Below are positions 38,571 through 41,578 of a stretch of DNA of 41,578 nucleotides, in pieces. The stretch is from Deltaproteobacteria bacterium. Lineage in GTDB: Bacteria > Myxococcota_A > UBA9160 > PR03. The notes beneath the pieces were generated by a model. The model was given only the letters and a program-made list of their open reading frames with translations, made no database searches and was not told where the DNA came from. The translations under genes were made by a program, and so were the position numbers. Every line of letters starts with the position of its first letter. The stretch's first letter is position 1. The stretch spans positions 1-41,578 of the forward strand of contig JAPSFT010000031.1 in NCBI GenBank assembly GCA_035063765.1. Direction: 5' to 3'.

Positions 38571-39325
38571 TGGAATATCGGATCGAGGCTCTCGCCAGCC
38601 ACAGCGGCGTCCGCGTCGACACGATCCGCTTCTACCAGGGCCGCGGCCTGCTGCCCCCGCCCCGGCGCGAAGGCCGCATCGCGCTCTACGACGAGGCGCA
38701 CCTCGAGCGCCTGCGCCGGATCCGCCGGCTGCTCGCCGACGGCCTCTCGCTCCAGCTGATCCGGCGCGTCCTCGCGGCCGAGGCGAGCGCCGCTCCCGAT
38801 CGCGAGCCGCTCCTCGCGGCGCTCGTCGAGGAGCAGGTCGGGCGGCGCACGCTCTGCCGGGCGGAGCTCGCCAGCGAGGCGGGCGTTCCCGAAGCGCTGA
38901 TCGGGGCGGCGCAGGCCGCCGGCCTCGTGCAGCCGCTGCGGATCGGTGACGAGGAGCGTTTCAGCGAGGCGGATCTCCAGATGGCGCGCGCGGGCCTCGC
39001 GCTGCTCGGCGCCGGTCTGCCTCTCGGCCAGCTGATCGAGCTCGCCGTGCAGCACGCGCGCGCCACCCAGGAGCTCGCCGAGCGGGCGATCGACCTCTTC
39101 GACCGCCACGTGCGACGCCCGGACGGCACCACCACCGACGTCGAGGCCGTGACCACCCGCTTCCGCGAGCTATTGCCACAGGCGACCCGGCTCGTGGCGC
39201 TCTTCTTCCAGCGCACGCTCGTCACGCGCGCCCTGGCGCGCCTCGAGGGCGCCGGCGACGGCGAGGCGCTGCGCGCCGCGATCGCGGCCACCGAGTCCGC
39301 GCGCCTGGAGGTGCGCTGGAAGTGA
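38570..39325 (+). CDS. MerR-family regulator
   Basis: 251 aa. The MerR DNA-binding domain is at the N-terminus: YRIEALASHSGVRVDTIRFY, then GRGLLPPPRREGRIALYDEA and HLERLRRIRRLLADGLSLQL. The C-terminal part contains a second helix-turn-helix-like stretch (RAELASEAGVPEALIGAAQA, then FSEADLQMARAG) and long helices. The only Cys after the DNA-binding domain is isolated, so a metal-sensing type is unlikely. The ATG at 38570 lacks a ribosome site. Its stop overlaps the menG start by 4 bp, so the regulator is made with the menaquinone enzymes. Confidence 0.88.
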   Translation: MEYRIEALASHSGVRVDTIRFYQGRGLLPPPRREGRIALYDEAHLERLRRIRRLLADGLSLQLIRRVLAAEASAAPDREPLLAALVEEQVGRRTLCRAELASEAGVPEALIGAAQAAGLVQPLRIGDEERFSEADLQMARAGLALLGAGLPLGQLIELAVQHARATQELAERAIDLFDRHVRRPDGTTTDVEAVTTRFRELLPQATRLVALFFQRTLVTRALARLEGAGDGEALRAAIAATESARLEVRWK

Positions 39326-40026
39326 GCGTGCTACCGGCCGCCGGAGCCAAGCGCGCCACCGTCCAGGCGATGTTCGATCGCATCGCGCCGCGCTACGACG
39401 CGCTGAACCGGCTGCTCACGGGTGGGCTCGACCAGCGCTGGCGGCGGCTCGCGCTCGAGGCGGCGCGCGTCGGGCCCGGCGACCGCGTCCTCGATCTCGC
39501 CTGCGGCACCGGCGACCTCGCCGCCGCGGCCGCGCGGCGGGGGGCGCACGTGGTCGGGATCGACCTCTCGCGCGGGATGCTGCGCGGCGCCCGGCGGCGC
39601 GGCGTCGCCGCCGGCCTCACGCAGGGCGATGCCGAGCGGCTCCCGCTCGCCGACGCGTCGATCGACGCCGTCGTGTGTGGCTTCGCGCTGCGCAACTTCG
39701 AGACCCTGGCGCCGGTCTTCGCCGAGCTGGCGCGCGTGCTCGTGCCCGGCGGGCGCGTGGCGCTGCTCGACGTCGATCGCCCGCGCGGGCGCGCGCTCGC
39801 CGCTGCCCACTCGCTCTACTTCGACCGCGTCGTGCCCCGGATCGGGGGCCTGCTCTCGGACCGCGCCGCCTACGCCTACCTGCCCCGCTCGACCGGCTAC
39901 CTGCCGCCCGCCACCGAGCTGCTCGCGCGGCTCGGGGCGGCCGGCTTCGCGGGCGCCGCGAAGCGCCCGCTCCTGCTCGGCGCGGCGCAGCTCCTGACCG
40001 CGACGCGGGCCGGAGCCGCACGATGA
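39322..40026 (+). CDS. menG: Demethylmenaquinone methyltransferase (UbiE/MenG family)
   Basis: 234 aa, typical length. SAM-binding motif VLDLACGTGDLA, with the family signatures FDRIAPRYDALNRLLTGGLD, LRNFETLAPVFAELARVLVP and YLPRSTGYLPP. It methylates the ring in the last step of menaquinone (or ubiquinone) synthesis; the following isochorismate synthase favours menaquinone. GTG at 39322 overlaps the MerR stop (GTGA) and its own stop overlaps the menF start (ATGA), so the three genes form one translationally coupled unit. Confidence 0.93.
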   Translation: MSVLPAAGAKRATVQAMFDRIAPRYDALNRLLTGGLDQRWRRLALEAARVGPGDRVLDLACGTGDLAAAAARRGAHVVGIDLSRGMLRGARRRGVAAGLTQGDAERLPLADASIDAVVCGFALRNFETLAPVFAELARVLVPGGRVALLDVDRPRGRALAAAHSLYFDRVVPRIGGLLSDRAAYAYLPRSTGYLPPATELLARLGAAGFAGAAKRPLLLGAAQLLTATRAGAAR

Positions 40027-41420
40027 GCGACCCGCTCGCCGCGCACCTCGCGCGCGTGGCGGCGGAGGCGCGCCGCACGGGCCGGCCGCTCCTGGCCGCC
40101 TGGCGCGAGCGGGCGCCCGGGACGCTCGATCCGCTCGCGTGCTTCGCCGCGGCCGGCACCGAGCGCTGCTACTGGTCGGTGCCGGCGCAGGGCCTCGCCA
40201 TCGCGGGCGAGGGCGCCGTCGCGGCCGTCGAGGCCGCGGGCGCCGCCCGCTTCGCCGACGCCGCCGCGCGCGCCCGCGCGCTCTTTGCGGGCCTGCGCAG
40301 CGGCACCGAGCCGGGTGACGGGACGGCTCCCGCCGAGGCGAGCCCCCTCCTGCTCGGCGCCTTCGCCCACGGAGACGAGGCGAGCACGCACGCACCCTGG
40401 GCGGGCCTCCCGCCGCTGCGCTTCACCCTGCCCGAGCGCACCTTCGTGCGCGCCGGCGCGCGCGCCTGGCGGATCCTGTGCGCGCAGGTCGGGCCCGCGG
40501 ACGATCCCGAGCGCATCGCGGCCCGCCTGCGCACGCCGGATCCGCCGGCGCGGGCGCCTGCCGACCCCGCCGGCGAGGACGCGGCGCCCGGCTTCGCCGT
40601 ACGCGCCGACCGCAGCCCCCGGGCCTACCGGCGCGGCGTTGCGACCGCGCTCGCCGCGATCGCGCGCGGCGAGCTCGAGAAGGTCGTGCTCGCCCGCGCC
40701 TGCCGCGTCGCCCGGCGCGGGCGCTTCGACGCCGCGCGCGTGCTGGCGACGCTCGCCCGCCAGCATCCCGGCTGCTTCGTGTTCGGGATCGGCACGGGTG
40801 CGGCCTGCTTCGTCGGCGCGAGCCCCGAGCGGCTCGTGCGCCGCGACGCGCTGCGCGTGCGGGTGAGCGCCCTCGCCGGCTCCACGCCGCGCGGCCGCAC
40901 GCCCGACGAGGACGCGCAGCTCGCCCGGACGCTGCGCGAGAGCAAGAAGGAGCAGGCCGAGCACGCGGTGGTGCGGCGCGCGATCGCCGCGGCCCTGGCT
41001 CCCGTGTGCGCAGAGCTCGACGTCCCCGAGGCGCCGGATCTGCTGCGCCTCGACGGCGTCCAGCACCTCCACACGGCGATCGAGGGCCGGCTGCAGCCTG
41101 GCGCGCCGCCCGATCTGCTCGCGCTCGCCGGGCGCCTGCACCCGACCCCCGCGATCGGGGGCGCGCCGCGCGCGGCCGCGCGCGCCTTCCTCGCCCGGCA
41201 CGAGGCGCTCGACCGGGGCCTGTACGGTGGGGGCGTCGGCTGGCTCGCCGCCGGCGGCAACGGCGAGCTCGCGGTGGCGCTGCGCTGCGCGCTCCTCCAG
41301 GGGGGCCGCGCGACGCTCTGGGCCGGCGCCGGGGTCGTCGAGGGCTCGGAGCCGGAGGCGGAGCTTGCCGAGACGCGGCTCAAGCTGCGCGCCGCACTCG
41401 CGGCCCTGGTGGAGCTCTAG
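40023..41420 (+). CDS. menF: Isochorismate synthase (MenF-type)
   Basis: 465 aa. The C-terminal chorismate-binding domain is clear: AIARGELEKVVLARACRVAR, FVGASPERLVRR, LAGSTPRGRTPDEDAQLART, SKKEQAEHAVVRRAI, LHPTPAIGG and the closing WAGAGVVEGSEPEAELAET. The sequence ALAGSTPRG and the conserved EHAVV fit isochorismate synthase rather than anthranilate synthase (no fused or adjacent glutaminase). It converts chorismate to isochorismate, the first menaquinone step. ATG at 40023 overlaps menG by 4 bp. MenD and other genes may follow beyond the window. Confidence 0.92.
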   Translation: MSDPLAAHLARVAAEARRTGRPLLAAWRERAPGTLDPLACFAAAGTERCYWSVPAQGLAIAGEGAVAAVEAAGAARFADAAARARALFAGLRSGTEPGDGTAPAEASPLLLGAFAHGDEASTHAPWAGLPPLRFTLPERTFVRAGARAWRILCAQVGPADDPERIAARLRTPDPPARAPADPAGEDAAPGFAVRADRSPRAYRRGVATALAAIARGELEKVVLARACRVARRGRFDAARVLATLARQHPGCFVFGIGTGAACFVGASPERLVRRDALRVRVSALAGSTPRGRTPDEDAQLARTLRESKKEQAEHAVVRRAIAAALAPVCAELDVPEAPDLLRLDGVQHLHTAIEGRLQPGAPPDLLALAGRLHPTPAIGGAPRAAARAFLARHEALDRGLYGGGVGWLAAGGNGELAVALRCALLQGGRATLWAGAGVVEGSEPEAELAETRLKLRAALAALVEL

Positions 41421-41578
41421 TGTCCGGTGTCGGAAGTTCGCCGTCGAAGTCTCGAGCCGTCGCGGGCGGCTGGGTGTGCACCGAGATCGCGGCGACGGGC
41501 CGCTCGCAAGGCGCGCGACCGAGCCATGGCCGTCGCCATGGGGAGGGAGCGCAACGCTGCGTCGGCCCGTCGCCGCGA
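41421..41578. repeat. Large imperfect palindromic element truncated by the window end
   Basis: After menF there is no gene, but strong symmetry. TCGCGGCGACGGGCCG (41487-41502) is perfectly inverted at 41563-41578, the last bases of the window. Inside, CCATGGC (41524-41530) pairs with GCCATGG (41535-41541) around CGTC. The arms are 16 and 7 bp and the whole palindrome, at least 92 bp, is centred near 41532. As the outer arm ends exactly at the window edge, the palindrome may extend outward to include 41421-41486. It could be a MITE/REP-like element or a very large terminator hairpin. Confidence 0.7.

Noticed and set aside
1-41578. CRISPR array, integrase, transposase, rRNA or replication origin
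   Set aside because: No regularly spaced repeats, no recombinase motifs and no rRNA sequence were seen in the window.

Overview
The window is very GC-rich and gene-dense, with many GTG starts and genes that overlap by 4 bp. Its content is acyl-CoA catabolism, many TetR/MerR regulators, a eukaryotic-like Ser/Thr kinase, and menaquinone genes (MenG, MenF). This suggests a soil, sediment or groundwater bacterium of the former Deltaproteobacteria (Myxococcota or Binatota type). The taxon is inferred; no rRNA or ribosomal marker is present.

Layout. (1) 46-121: a tRNA-Thr(CGU), followed by a block of visibly lower GC (about 122-4662). The block holds a stand-alone kinase, an unrecognised 432-aa protein, a winged-helix/PD-(D/E)XK-like protein, a secreted Cys-repeat protein and small orphan ORFs. 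It looks like a genomic island and ends inside a SnoaL/epoxide-hydrolase-like gene, making a chimeric ORF. (2) 4812-14948: a long leftward operon, read from the right as TetR, acyl-CoA dehydrogenase, SCP-x-type thiolase/aldolase, DUF35 partner, enoyl-CoA hydratase, citrate-synthase-like protein, acyl-CoA ligase, two zinc alcohol dehydrogenases, patatin and a truncated crotonase. (3) 15043-17912: a rightward operon of amidohydrolase, crotonase and acyl-CoA dehydrogenase, divergent from the TetR gene across a palindromic promoter region. (4) 17965-20942: an exported ceramidase-like protein coupled to a HEAT-repeat protein. (5) 21098-22665: a Coq4-family protein and a small-protein/nucleotidyltransferase pair that may be a toxin-antitoxin. 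(6) 22733-24308: leftward TIGR03084-like protein and LiuC/AtuE-type hydratase. Divergent from them, 24404-30409, are the acyl-CoA carboxylase beta and alpha subunits, an AtuA-family protein and a second TetR. (7) 30622-31203: a small exported protein. (8) 31285-35008: a leftward VWA, PspA-like, membrane protein and DUF523/DUF1722 set, divergent from an OmpR-type regulator (35170-35859). (9) 36026-38405: a TetR and an ExeA-like AAA ATPase with a PEGA tail. (10) 38570-41420: MerR, menG and menF, translationally coupled. (11) 41421-41578: a strongly palindromic repeat cut by the window edge.

How it works together. Regions 2 and 3 look like one regulon for CoA-dependent breakdown of a hydrophobic acid or alcohol: activation by the ligase, alcohol oxidation by the dehydrogenases, dehydrogenation, hydration and carbon-carbon cleavage. 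The carboxylase/AtuA/hydratase set resembles leucine/isovalerate (liu) or acyclic terpene (atu) degradation of branched acyl-CoAs. The actual substrates cannot be read from sequence.

No stretch longer than 300 bases lacks a gene. The larger gaps (122-333, 30410-30621, 35860-36025, 38406-38569, 41421-41578) are described where they hold something; 35860-36025 shows nothing I can name.
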